Origin: Falsiroseomonas sp051433165
GTDB lineage: Bacteria > Pseudomonadota > Alphaproteobacteria > Acetobacterales > Acetobacteraceae
DNA: 64,000 nucleotides
Reading direction: 5' to 3'
Assembly (NCBI RefSeq): GCF_051433165.1
Contig: NZ_JBHMFS010000010.1
Location: 1-64,000 of the forward strand
Below are positions 16,175 through 24,151 of the stretch, piece by piece (within the stretch, counting starts at the first letter, position 1; every line of letters starts with the position of its first letter). The notes under the pieces are model-generated. The model was not told where the DNA came from. It did no database searches and saw only the letters and a program-made list of their open reading frames with translations. The position numbers were made by a program, and so were the translations under genes.

Positions 16175-17614
16175 CTAGGGCAGCCGCTTGAGCAAGCCGA
16201 CAACGCGCTTGACCAGGGGCGAGAGCAGCTTCGGCGCGTAGAAATCGCCCGCCGCCCGCTTCGCCGCCTCGGCCAGCGTCGGATAGGGCAGCACCAGCCC
16301 GGCGAGTGCCGAAAGCGGCAGCTTGCGGCCGATCAGCAGGGCGAAGGTGCCGGCCATCTCGCCGGCATGGGGCGCCAGGATGCCGGCGCCGAGCAGCCGG
16401 CCCTTCGGCGTCACCACCAGCTTCACCAGCCCCTCCTCGATCCCTTCCGCCACCGCGCGGTCCGTCTCCGCCACCGGGAAGCGCAGGATGGTGACCTCAT
16501 GGCCCGCCTCGCGCGCCTCCTCCTCCGTCAGGCCGATCTGCGCCAGTTCCGGATCCGTGTAGGTGACGCGGGGCAGGGCGGCGTAGTCCACCTTGGCCGG
16601 CAGGCGGAACAGCATCCGCCGCGCCAGGATGCCGGCATGCTGGGACGCCACATGAGTGAAGGCGCGCGGGCCGATGCCCTCGGGGTCCGCGATGTCGCCC
16701 ACCGCCCAGACCCGGCGATTGCTGGTGGAGCGCAGCCCGGCATCGGTGGCGATGCCCCGCTTCGTCGCGTTCACCTGGCCCGCCGTCAGGTCCAGCCCGA
16801 CCAGCCGCGGCGCCCGGCCCACCGCGAGCAGCAGGTGCGTGCCGCCGATCTGCCGTCCATCTTCCAGATGCGCGACAAGCCCCGGCCCGCCATCCTCCGG
16901 CCTGTCGGAACTGACGCGGGCGAGCCTGGCGCCCTCCAGCAGTGTCACCCCGTCGCGGGTCAGGGCGCGGCGCAGGCCATCGACGAGTTCCGGGTCGTCC
17001 CGCCCGGCGATCCGTCCGGCCTCGATCACCGTCACCAGGCAGCCGAGCCGGGCATGCGCCTGCGCCATCTCCAGCCCGATCGGCCCGCCGCCGAGGATGA
17101 TCAGGTGGCCCGGCGGGTCCTCCAGATCGAAGATCGTCTCATTGGTCAGCCAGGGCACCGGGCCGAGGCCGGGGATGTCCGGCACGATGGCTTGGCTACC
17201 GGCGGCGATGACGCAGCGGCGGAAGCTCAGGCGGCGGCCGCCGGCCTCGATCATGTCGGGGGCCACGAAATGCGCGGAGGCGCGGATCACCTCCACCCCC
17301 ATGCCGCGGAAGCGGGCCTCCGAGTCGATGGGCGCGATATGCGCAATGGCGCCCTGCACATGGGCGCGCAGCGCGGCCCAGTCGATCTCCGGCTCCGGCA
17401 GGCGCACGCCGAATCGGTGGGCGCGGCGGGCGGCATGGGCGGCGTGGGCTGCGGCCAGCAACGCCTTGGAGGGGACGCAGCCATAATTCAGGCAATCGCC
17501 CCCCATCCGCCCGCGTTCGACCAGCGCAACCTTCAGGCCAAGGCCGGCGGAGAAGGCGGCGACGGACAGGCCGGCGGCGCCGGCACCAATCACCACAACG
17601 TCGAAATCAGGCAT
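16175..17614 (-). CDS. FAD-dependent pyridine nucleotide-disulfide oxidoreductase
   Basis: A 479-residue flavoprotein of the lipoamide dehydrogenase / mercuric reductase family. It has an FAD-binding VVIGAGAAGLS, the redox-active CLNYGC disulfide, an NAD(P)-binding ILGGGPIGLEMAQ, the second FAD motif VWAVGDIAD, and a C-terminal dimerisation domain. The usual catalytic His-Pro near the C-terminus of lipoamide dehydrogenase is replaced by YPT (VLPYPTLAEAAKR), as in a branch of poorly characterised homologues, so it is probably not the E3 of a 2-oxoacid dehydrogenase complex. No mercury-binding N-terminal domain or C-terminal CC pair is seen. Confidence 0.85.
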   Translation of the reverse strand: MPDFDVVVIGAGAAGLSVAAFSAGLGLKVALVERGRMGGDCLNYGCVPSKALLAAAHAAHAARRAHRFGVRLPEPEIDWAALRAHVQGAIAHIAPIDSEARFRGMGVEVIRASAHFVAPDMIEAGGRRLSFRRCVIAAGSQAIVPDIPGLGPVPWLTNETIFDLEDPPGHLIILGGGPIGLEMAQAHARLGCLVTVIEAGRIAGRDDPELVDGLRRALTRDGVTLLEGARLARVSSDRPEDGGPGLVAHLEDGRQIGGTHLLLAVGRAPRLVGLDLTAGQVNATKRGIATDAGLRSTSNRRVWAVGDIADPEGIGPRAFTHVASQHAGILARRMLFRLPAKVDYAALPRVTYTDPELAQIGLTEEEAREAGHEVTILRFPVAETDRAVAEGIEEGLVKLVVTPKGRLLGAGILAPHAGEMAGTFALLIGRKLPLSALAGLVLPYPTLAEAAKRAAGDFYAPKLLSPLVKRVVGLLKRLP

Positions 17615-17675
17615 CCTGGCTCCCTGCTGGGGGTGAGGCGTTGCATCTGCCGCCCCTCATGCCCGATCCGCGCGG

Positions 17676-17705
17676 TTGACGGCAGGGGTTGCGCTTCCCT
17701 ATACG
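17676..17705 (+). promoter_or_regulatory. sigma70-like promoter of the rpmH operon
   Basis: TTGACG (17676-17681), an 18-base spacer, then TATACG (17700-17705) lie about 130 bases before the rpmH start, in the gap between the divergent oxidoreductase gene and rpmH. This is the best consensus-like promoter I can see in the window and fits a strongly expressed ribosomal protein operon. Confidence 0.6.
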
Positions 17706-17835
17706 TCCGGGCCTCGCCGGGGTGGCCTTGTTTTGTGGGGCCGCCGCCGGCATTTCCTCTAGATACCAGCCGGTGCAGTGATGGCCAGGGAGATTCCCCC
17801 GGGCCAGCTGGGGCCGGAGCCCGCGGGAGTGTGTC

Positions 17836-17970
17836 GTGAAGCGTACTTATCAGCCCTCGAAGCTTGTCCGGAAGCGCCGCCATGGTTTCCGCGCCCGCAC
17901 GGCGACGGTCGGCGGGCGCAATGTGCTGGCGAATCGCCGGTCCAAGGGCCGCAAGAAGCTCTCCGCCTAA
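17836..17970 (+). CDS. rpmH: 50S ribosomal protein L34
   Basis: A 44-residue basic ribosomal protein, reading MKRTYQPSKLVRKRRHG..., then FRAR, GRNVLANRRSKGRKKLSA. Every feature of L34 is present at normal length. Translation starts with GTG at 17836, preceded by GGGAG at six bases. It opens the classic rpmH-rnpA-yidD-yidC operon behind the promoter at 17676. It is too short to show up in long-ORF searches. Confidence 0.97.
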   Translation: MKRTYQPSKLVRKRRHGFRARTATVGGRNVLANRRSKGRKKLSA

Positions 17971-18010
17971 GATCGCGCAGTTTAAGATCGGGGCGGGCCA
18001 ACCTTGTGTC

Positions 18011-18397
18011 ATGCCGGCGCGACCGCCCCGTCTGAAGCTTCGCCGTGAGTTCAAGCTTGTGGCTGCCCGCGGGCTGCGCGCCGCGCGGCCGGGCGTGGTG
18101 GTGCAGGTTCTGAAGGGTACGGACGGCCCGCTGCGGGTCGGCTTTACCGCCACCAAGAAAATTGGCAACGCCGTCATCCGCAACCGCACGAAACGGCGGC
18201 TGCGGGAGGCGGCGCGACTGCTGCTTGGCCAGGACGCACCGCCGGGCTTCGACCTGGTGATGATCGGGCGGGAGGCCACGGCGGAACGCGATTTCCGCAC
18301 CCTGCTCGGCGATTTGCGCGGCGCATTGCGGCAAGGCGGCGTTTTGCCGCCGAAGGACCAGCCAAGCGGGGTTCTTCCGCCCAAGGATCAGCCATGA
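18011..18397 (+). CDS. rnpA: ribonuclease P protein component
   Basis: Protein subunit of RNase P, 128 aa, which helps the catalytic RNA cut tRNA 5' leaders. The RNR signature is IGNAVIRNRTKRRLREAAR, with the preceding FTATKK. Start is the ATG at 18011, 40 bases after rpmH; the frame is open further left but overlaps rpmH. The C-terminus carries a tandem duplication, GVLPPKDQP twice with one serine between (codons 18338-18364 and 18368-18394), not part of the conserved fold. Its stop overlaps the yidD start (ATGA). Confidence 0.93.
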   Translation: MPARPPRLKLRREFKLVAARGLRAARPGVVVQVLKGTDGPLRVGFTATKKIGNAVIRNRTKRRLREAARLLLGQDAPPGFDLVMIGREATAERDFRTLLGDLRGALRQGGVLPPKDQPSGVLPPKDQP

Positions 18398-18672
18398 CCC
18401 CGCAGCAGCATCTGCTGCGCGGCGCGATCCGCACCTATCAGCTCACGCTGCGGCCGATCATCGGCAGCAATTGCCGATTCTACCCGCATTGCAGCGAATA
18501 CGGGCTGGAGGCGGTGGCCGAACATGGTGCGCTGCGAGGTAGCTGGTTGACCGCGCGGCGTGTATTGCGCTGCAACCCCTGGCATCCGGGTGGCTACGAC
18601 CCGGTGCCCCTCACTTCCCCGAACGTCCCGGGGCCGGCGGATACGGCCACCCCGCGACCGACGAAAGGCTGA
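18394..18672 (+). CDS. yidD: membrane protein insertion efficiency factor
   Basis: YidD, 92 aa, a small inner-membrane-associated protein that aids YidC-dependent insertion. It has the hallmark YQLTLRPIIGSNCRFYPHCSEY segment with three conserved cysteines counting the later RCNPWHPGGYDPVP. Starts at the ATG overlapping the rnpA stop, and yidC follows after 11 bases. Length and motifs are normal; a short unconserved Pro/Thr tail follows the core. Confidence 0.93.
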   Translation: MTPQQHLLRGAIRTYQLTLRPIIGSNCRFYPHCSEYGLEAVAEHGALRGSWLTARRVLRCNPWHPGGYDPVPLTSPNVPGPADTATPRPTKG

Positions 18673-18683
18673 ATCAGGCCGTC

Positions 18684-20570
18684 ATGGACCAGAAGCGTCT
18701 CCTCGCCGCCATCGCCTTGTCGGTCGGCATCCTGCTGTTGTTCGACCTGTGGAACCGCCCGACGCGGGAGGCGGAGCAGCGCCGCCAGGCGGAAATCGCC
18801 GCCCAGGTCCCCGCGGCCCAGGCACCCGGCGTCGGCGCCCCGGGCGTGCCCGTTCCGCAAACGCTGGTGCCGGTGCCCGCCGGCGGCGCGCCGCTGGCCC
18901 AGCCGGGTGCCGCCCCTGGTACTGCGATGGCCACGGCCACCCCGGGCCTGCCGCCGGAGCAGCGCATCCGCCTGGAGAATCCGCGCCTGCAGGGCAGCAT
19001 CACGCTGCGCGGCGCGCGGCTGGATGACGCCATTCTGCGCGGGTACCGGGAAACGGTGCGGCCGGACAGCGCCCTGGTGCGCCTGCTGGCGCCGCGCAGC
19101 GATGCCAACCCGTATTTCGCCCAATGGGGCTGGACCGCCGCCGATGGCCGCACCCAGGTGCCCGGCCCGGACACGGACTGGACCGCGGATGGCAACAGCC
19201 TGACGCCGACCTCCCCGGTGACGCTGCGCTGGGACAACGGCCAGGGCCAAGTATTCACCATCCGCCTCGGCATCGACGAAGACTTCATGCTCACCGCGGA
19301 GCAGAGCGTCCGCAACGCCAGCGCGGAGCCGGTGCAGCTACTGCCCTGGGCGCGCGTGCGGCGTGAGCGCACCCCGCCCACCGCCGGCTTCTTCATCCTG
19401 CATGAGGGCTTCACCGGCGTGCTCGGCGGCCGCCTGACCGAATGGAGCTACAGCGACGCCAAATCCGAGGCTGAGAAGCGCCGTGGCCCGGCCATGGAGC
19501 AGGAGGCCACCGGCGGCTGGATCGGCTTCACCGACAAATACTGGCTGACCGCGCTGACGCCGATGGACCAGGCGAGCCAGGTGCGCGCCGCCTATCGCCA
19601 TTCGGCGGAGGGGGGCCAGGATCGCTGGCAGGTGGATATGGCGCCCCCCGCCGTGCAGACCGTGGCCGCCGGCGCCGAGGCCGGCCTCGCGACGCGGCTG
19701 TTCGCGGGCGCCAAGGAAGTGCGCCTGCTGGATGGCTACGCCGACAACCTGAACATCGAGGGTTTCGACAAGGCGATCGACTTTGGCTGGTTCTACTGGA
19801 TCACCAAGCCGTTCTTCTACGCGCTGGATTGGCTGTTCGGAATCTTCGGCAATTTCGGCGTGGCGATCCTGGTCTTTACCTTCGGCCTGAAGCTCGCGTT
19901 CTTCCCGCTGGCCAGCAAGGCCTACACATCGATGGCCCGCATGAAGGTGCTGGCGCCGAAAATGTCGGAGGTGAAGGAACGCTACAAGGACGACCCGGCC
20001 AAGGCGCAGGCCGAGATGATGGCTCTGTACCGGTCGGAGAAGGTGAACCCGGCTTCGGGCTGCCTGCCCATCCTGCTGCAGATCCCGATTTTCTTCGCGC
20101 TGTACAAGGTGCTGTTCGTCACCATCGAGATGCGGCACGCGCCCTTCTTCGGCTGGATTCAGGACCTGTCAGCACCGGACCCGACCAATCTGTTCAACCT
20201 GTTCGGCCTGCTGCCCTACGACCCGACGCAGCTTTCCAGCTTCCTGCACATGCCCGCCTGGGCCATCGCGATGGGCATCACGATGTGGCTGCAGTTCAAG
20301 CTGAACCCGACCCCACCGGACCCGATCCAGGCCAAGATCTTCGCCTGGATGCCTCTGATCTTCACCTTCATGCTGGCCAGCTTCCCGGCCGGCCTTGTGA
20401 TCTACTGGACCTGGAACAACCTGCTTTCCATCGCCCAGCAGTACTACATCATGCAGACGGACAAGAAGCGGCAGGCCCGTGCCGCGGCCGCGCCGGCGCC
20501 GCCCAAGCCGGCCGCGATCGCCAAGCCCGCCGCCACCGCGGCAAAGCCGCCCAAGGGCAAGAAGGGATGA
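18684..20570 (+). CDS. yidC: membrane protein insertase YidC
   Basis: YidC, 628 aa, inserts and folds inner-membrane proteins alone or with SecYEG. It begins with a transmembrane helix (LLAAIALSVGILLLFDLW), followed by an Ala/Pro-rich linker, the large periplasmic domain (about residues 90-350), then the conserved five-helix insertase core from WFYWITKPFFYALDWLFGIFG on, with the NPASGCLPILLQIPIFFALYKVL segment and a basic Lys/Pro/Ala tail. Fourth gene of the rpmH operon; its stop overlaps the yihA start (ATGA). Confidence 0.96.
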   Translation: MDQKRLLAAIALSVGILLLFDLWNRPTREAEQRRQAEIAAQVPAAQAPGVGAPGVPVPQTLVPVPAGGAPLAQPGAAPGTAMATATPGLPPEQRIRLENPRLQGSITLRGARLDDAILRGYRETVRPDSALVRLLAPRSDANPYFAQWGWTAADGRTQVPGPDTDWTADGNSLTPTSPVTLRWDNGQGQVFTIRLGIDEDFMLTAEQSVRNASAEPVQLLPWARVRRERTPPTAGFFILHEGFTGVLGGRLTEWSYSDAKSEAEKRRGPAMEQEATGGWIGFTDKYWLTALTPMDQASQVRAAYRHSAEGGQDRWQVDMAPPAVQTVAAGAEAGLATRLFAGAKEVRLLDGYADNLNIEGFDKAIDFGWFYWITKPFFYALDWLFGIFGNFGVAILVFTFGLKLAFFPLASKAYTSMARMKVLAPKMSEVKERYKDDPAKAQAEMMALYRSEKVNPASGCLPILLQIPIFFALYKVLFVTIEMRHAPFFGWIQDLSAPDPTNLFNLFGLLPYDPTQLSSFLHMPAWAIAMGITMWLQFKLNPTPPDPIQAKIFAWMPLIFTFMLASFPAGLVIYWTWNNLLSIAQQYYIMQTDKKRQARAAAAPAPPKPAAIAKPAATAAKPPKGKKG

Positions 20571-21268
20571 GCATCCCCACCCCAGGGGGGCACCCGGTGC
20601 CGCTTCCCGCCGGCGGCCTGGCAGAGGCGGTGGACGATGAGCAGCGCGCGGCCCTGATCGAGGCCGGGCGCCTGCTGTTCGCGCGCCCCTGCACCTTCTT
20701 CTACGCCTCCCAGGCCATCAACCAATTGCCGCCGATGGGCGCGCCGGAGATCGCCTTCTGCGGCCGGTCGAATGTGGGCAAATCCTCGCTGCTCAATGCG
20801 CTGACCGGCCAGAAGGCGCTGGCGCGCGTCTCGGTCACGCCGGGCCGCACGCGGCAGCTCAATTTCTTCACCTGCGACGAGGGTCGGCTGACCCTGGTGG
20901 ACATGCCGGGCTATGGCTACGCCAAGGCCGCGAAGACACTGAAGGCCGATTGGCAGGGGCTGATGTTCGACTTCCTGCGCGGCCGGCCGGTGCTGCGGCG
21001 GGTGCTGCTGCTGATGGATGCGCGCGTCGAGACCAAGCCGGCCGACCGCGCCGCGCTCGACCTGCTGTCGGATGCGGCGGTCGCCTTCCAGATCGTCATC
21101 ACCAAGGCCGATGACGTGAAGAAGGCGCAGCTTGAGAAGCGAATCGCCGAGATCTCGGGCATCGTGAAGAAGCGCACCGCCGCGCATCCCCTGGTGCTGA
21201 TCACCAGCAGCGAGACCGGCCAGGGCATTGCCGAATTGCGCGCGGAACTCGCCGCCCTGGCGGCCTGA
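20567..21268 (+). CDS. yihA: ribosome biogenesis GTP-binding protein YihA/YsxC/EngB
   Basis: A 233-residue GTPase for large-subunit ribosome assembly. Motifs are G1 GRSNVGKSSLL, G2 region TPGRTRQLNFF, G3 DMPGYGYAK and G4 TKAD, all intact. Residues 1-45 are a short proline/alanine-rich leader before IEAGRLLFARPCTFFYA. Start is the ATG at 20567, overlapping yidC; the frame itself is open far upstream inside yidC and that part is only overlap. In this family of bacteria it follows yidC in the same operon, as seen here. Confidence 0.94.
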   Translation: MSIPTPGGHPVPLPAGGLAEAVDDEQRAALIEAGRLLFARPCTFFYASQAINQLPPMGAPEIAFCGRSNVGKSSLLNALTGQKALARVSVTPGRTRQLNFFTCDEGRLTLVDMPGYGYAKAAKTLKADWQGLMFDFLRGRPVLRRVLLLMDARVETKPADRAALDLLSDAAVAFQIVITKADDVKKAQLEKRIAEISGIVKKRTAAHPLVLITSSETGQGIAELRAELAALAA

Positions 21269-21418
21269 CCGCCATGGCCGGCTGGGATGCCCACTGGGTA
21301 TTTAGGCCCGCAAATTCAATGCCTTGCCGGCTTCCCAGCGCCCGCGCCAGCGCGTTTCGTTGACGATCGCCGCCCACCGAGGCAGCCTTGGGCCGCAAGG
21401 TGGTGGGGGAACGGGCAA

Positions 21419-21922
21419 TTGAAAATCTGGCGCATATCAATGCTTGGCGTGGGACTTGCCTTGGCCAGCACGAGCGGGCTGATGCTGGCCGCACCAGGCC
21501 CTGCTCATGCCCAGACCGAGATTGCGCGCGACATCTGGTTCCACAATGCCTGCAACCGGCCGGTTCGCCTGCTGGTCCGCCATGCCGAGGAAACCCGCCA
21601 ATGGCGGTCGCGCGGCTGGTGGAATTTCGGGCCGATGGAGCCCCCCCGGGCGCTCAGCAGCCGCGGCAACCGCATCCAGCATCTGTCGAACCATCGGCTA
21701 TATTACTACGCGGAGACGGTGGATGGCTCCGTGATCTGGGAAGGTGATGGCCGCAATACCACGCGGGTCTCCGGCGTCACCTACCGGCTGCGCCAGGCCA
21801 GCCCGACGGTGGTGCGCGGGCGCCTCCAGGTCCGCCTGACCTGCACTGGTGCCGGCGGCGGTGGGACTGGTGGCGGGGTGACCGGCGGCGGTGGCGGTGC
21901 CATGGGCCCCCCGAAGAACTGA
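21419..21922 (+). CDS. secreted DUF1036-like protein
   Basis: A 167-residue exported protein. The signal peptide (LKIWRISMLGVGLALASTSGLMLAAPGPAHA) is followed by DIWFHNACNRPVRLLVRH, RGWWNFGPMEPPRAL and LYYYAETVDGSVIWEGDG, a layout resembling DUF1036 domains, which have an N-terminal CN-x-T/P motif, a GWW turn and a YYYA strand. The tail is a glycine-rich low-complexity run. TTG at 21419 is preferred because GGGGGA lies eight bases upstream; ATG at 21440 would shorten the signal peptide. Function unknown, and it may be unrelated to the operon before it. Confidence 0.65.
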   Translation: MKIWRISMLGVGLALASTSGLMLAAPGPAHAQTEIARDIWFHNACNRPVRLLVRHAEETRQWRSRGWWNFGPMEPPRALSSRGNRIQHLSNHRLYYYAETVDGSVIWEGDGRNTTRVSGVTYRLRQASPTVVRGRLQVRLTCTGAGGGGTGGGVTGGGGGAMGPPKN

Positions 21923-22084
21923 GGCCGATCCGGCCCGCATCGCCCCATCAAGCAGGCACGGCACCGGCCCCGGCGCCCCGCGCATTCCGCATTCCCGAAA
22001 CCGGGCCTTGACCAGGGCGGAAACTGGCCGCAAACCGCGCCGCCCGCGGCGGAAGGCCCGGAGCGAGCACCGGGGACTCCTGCC

Positions 22085-22969
22085 ATGACCGATGACGCGC
22101 TCGACCAGATGGCGATCCTCGCCGGCGCCTTGCCCTTCCTAAAGCGCTACGACGACCAGATCGTGGTGGTGAAATACGGCGGCCACGCCATGGGGGAGGA
22201 GGACGCCGCGCTGCGCTTCGGCCGCGACATCGCGCTGCTGGAGCAGGTGGGCGTGAACCCCGTGGTGGTGCATGGCGGCGGCCCGCAGATCAACGCCATG
22301 CTCAAGCGACTCGGCGTGAAGTCCAACTTCGTCCAGGGCCTGCGGGTGACGGATGAGGAAATGCTCGACGTGGTCGAAATGGTCCTGGCCGGCCCGGTCA
22401 ACAAGCAGGTCGCCTCCGCCATCACCCGCGCCGGGGCCATCGCGGTTGGCATATCCGGCAAGGATGGCGGGCTGATCCAGGCCCGCAAGCTGACCCGCAC
22501 CTATCGCGACCCGGACAGCCAGATCGAGAAGGTGCTGGATCTCGGCTTCGTCGGCGAGCCGGAGCATGTGGACCCGCGCGTGCTGCAACTGCTGATTGGC
22601 GCGGACATCGTTCCGGTCGTCGCGCCGGTGGGCGTCGGCGCCGATGGCCAGACCTACAACATCAACGCCGATACGGTGGCCGGCGCCATTGCCGGAGCGC
22701 TGGGCGCGGAACGTCTGCTGATGCTGACCGATGTGCGCGGCGTGCTCGGCCCGGATGGGCAGCTGATCCCGGAGATGACAGTCGCCGAGGTCAAGGCCGG
22801 CATCGAGGCCGGCTGGATCTCCGCCGGCATGATCCCGAAGGTCGAGACCTGCATCTATGCGGTGGAGCGTGGCGTGAAGGCCGCGGTCATCGTCGATGGC
22901 CGGGTGCCGCATGCGGTGCTGCTGGAATTGTTCACCGGCCAGGGCGCGGGCACGCTGATCCGCGCCTGA
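22085..22969 (+). CDS. argB: acetylglutamate kinase
   Basis: N-acetylglutamate kinase, 294 aa, second step of arginine synthesis. The phosphate-binding VVKYGGHAMG, the substrate loop VVVHGGGPQINAML, GISGKDGGLIQARKL and the ADP-binding region NINADTVAGAIAGAL are intact. In many Rhodospirillales argB follows yihA, as it does here after the DUF1036-like gene. The 162 bases before it are GC-rich and hold no clear gene. Whether it is feedback-inhibited by arginine is not visible; the N-terminus lacks an obvious long regulatory helix. Confidence 0.96.
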   Translation: MTDDALDQMAILAGALPFLKRYDDQIVVVKYGGHAMGEEDAALRFGRDIALLEQVGVNPVVVHGGGPQINAMLKRLGVKSNFVQGLRVTDEEMLDVVEMVLAGPVNKQVASAITRAGAIAVGISGKDGGLIQARKLTRTYRDPDSQIEKVLDLGFVGEPEHVDPRVLQLLIGADIVPVVAPVGVGADGQTYNINADTVAGAIAGALGAERLLMLTDVRGVLGPDGQLIPEMTVAEVKAGIEAGWISAGMIPKVETCIYAVERGVKAAVIVDGRVPHAVLLELFTGQGAGTLIRA

Positions 22970-22987
22970 GGGAGGGCGACCGCCCCA

Positions 22988-24151
22988 TCAGGCGGGCAAG
23001 CCCTCCAGCAACTCCGCCTGCCACTGCAACTCGGCCTCCCCCAGCGCCCAGCGCCCCTCCGCCGTCGGGAAGACCACCTCGGCCGGGCCCAGGCCACCGA
23101 GCACGCCCTGCACCTCGGCGGCCAGGGGCGCCGACCAGCCGGCGCTGTGGCACAGGCCGGCGATGGCCCGGCCGCTCCGCAGCGCCAGCGCCGCCTCCAC
23201 CCGCGCCTGGCTGACGCCGGCGGCCTCCGCCAGGCGATTCAGCAGCAGCTCCCGGTCGCCGGCCTGGGCGGCGGCGAACAGCTCCGCCTCCGCATCCTGG
23301 GCGCCGTCCTCGGACGCCAGGCTGGCGGTAATCCGGCTGCGCAGCATGGCGGCCAGGCCTTCCGGCAGGTCGGTGCGGGCCGCCAGCGCGCCCAGCAGAT
23401 GGTCGGTCACGATCTCCCCCAGCGCGCGGGCCGCCTGCGCCGGAAGCTGGGCGCGCCATACCAGGGCGGCCTGCCAGCTCGGTCGCGAGCCGGCGCCGGC
23501 CACCAGGCGGTCCAAGGTCGCTTCGCGGATCGCGGCGGAGGGGTTGGCCAGCAGGGCTGCCACCGCGGGGGTGTCGGCCGTCTGCGCGATCGCGTCGGAC
23601 ACGGTCTCGTTCAGGGCCGGGCGGCGGGCCACGGCGCGGCGGGTGGCGGGTACCGGCGGGGCGGCGATCAGCGCCAGCAGATCGGCCTCGGTCAGCAGGG
23701 GCGACAGGCGGATCACCGGCTCCGCCACCGGCATGGCGGTGTCGCGCGCCAGGCGCAGGATCAGCTCCCGCGGCGCATCCGGCATGTTCCGCACCGCATC
23801 GGCGATCGCGGCCCGCACCTCTACCGCCGTATCCTCGACAAGCATGGCGAGCGTGCCGGCGGAAATCCGCGCCATGCGGCTACGGGCCTTGCTGTCCAGC
23901 TCCGGCGCCAGGGCGGCGATGCGCCCGGCCAGCACGCGGCGGACTTCCGCATCCGCATCCGCGGCCAGCAGCCGCGCCACGGCCGGTGGCGTCGCGGCAT
24001 GGGCGGCGACCGCCTGGCGCACCTGCGCCGCCGGGTCCGCGGCCAGGAAGGTCAGCAATTCCGGGGAGGCGTGGGGCGCGCGCGCGATGGCGGTTCGAGC
24101 GGCCGTGTCGCCGTGCCGGGCGGCGTGGATGTCCTCCGGGCTGTCGGTCAC
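22988..24151 (-). CDS. DUF2336 protein, HEAT-like repeats
   Basis: A 387-residue all-helical protein with repeated alanine/leucine-rich 30-residue units reminiscent of HEAT repeats (for example AARTAIARAPHASPELLTFLAADPAAQVRQAV), the hallmark of the DUF2336 family of alphaproteobacteria. It likely acts as a protein-protein scaffold. Translation begins at the GTG ending at 24151, overlapping the stop of the upstream diguanylate cyclase gene (GTGA), so the two should be translationally coupled. DUF2336 proteins are often near signalling genes; a role in c-di-GMP output is inference only. Confidence 0.8.
   Translation of the reverse strand: MTDSPEDIHAARHGDTAARTAIARAPHASPELLTFLAADPAAQVRQAVAAHAATPPAVARLLAADADAEVRRVLAGRIAALAPELDSKARSRMARISAGTLAMLVEDTAVEVRAAIADAVRNMPDAPRELILRLARDTAMPVAEPVIRLSPLLTEADLLALIAAPPVPATRRAVARRPALNETVSDAIAQTADTPAVAALLANPSAAIREATLDRLVAGAGSRPSWQAALVWRAQLPAQAARALGEIVTDHLLGALAARTDLPEGLAAMLRSRITASLASEDGAQDAEAELFAAAQAGDRELLLNRLAEAAGVSQARVEAALALRSGRAIAGLCHSAGWSAPLAAEVQGVLGGLGPAEVVFPTAEGRWALGEAELQWQAELLEGLPA

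Noticed and set aside
16109..17839. A 576-codon plus-strand frame
   Set aside because: Antisense shadow of the disulfide oxidoreductase gene; its protein shows no domain, and the real rpmH start lies at its end.
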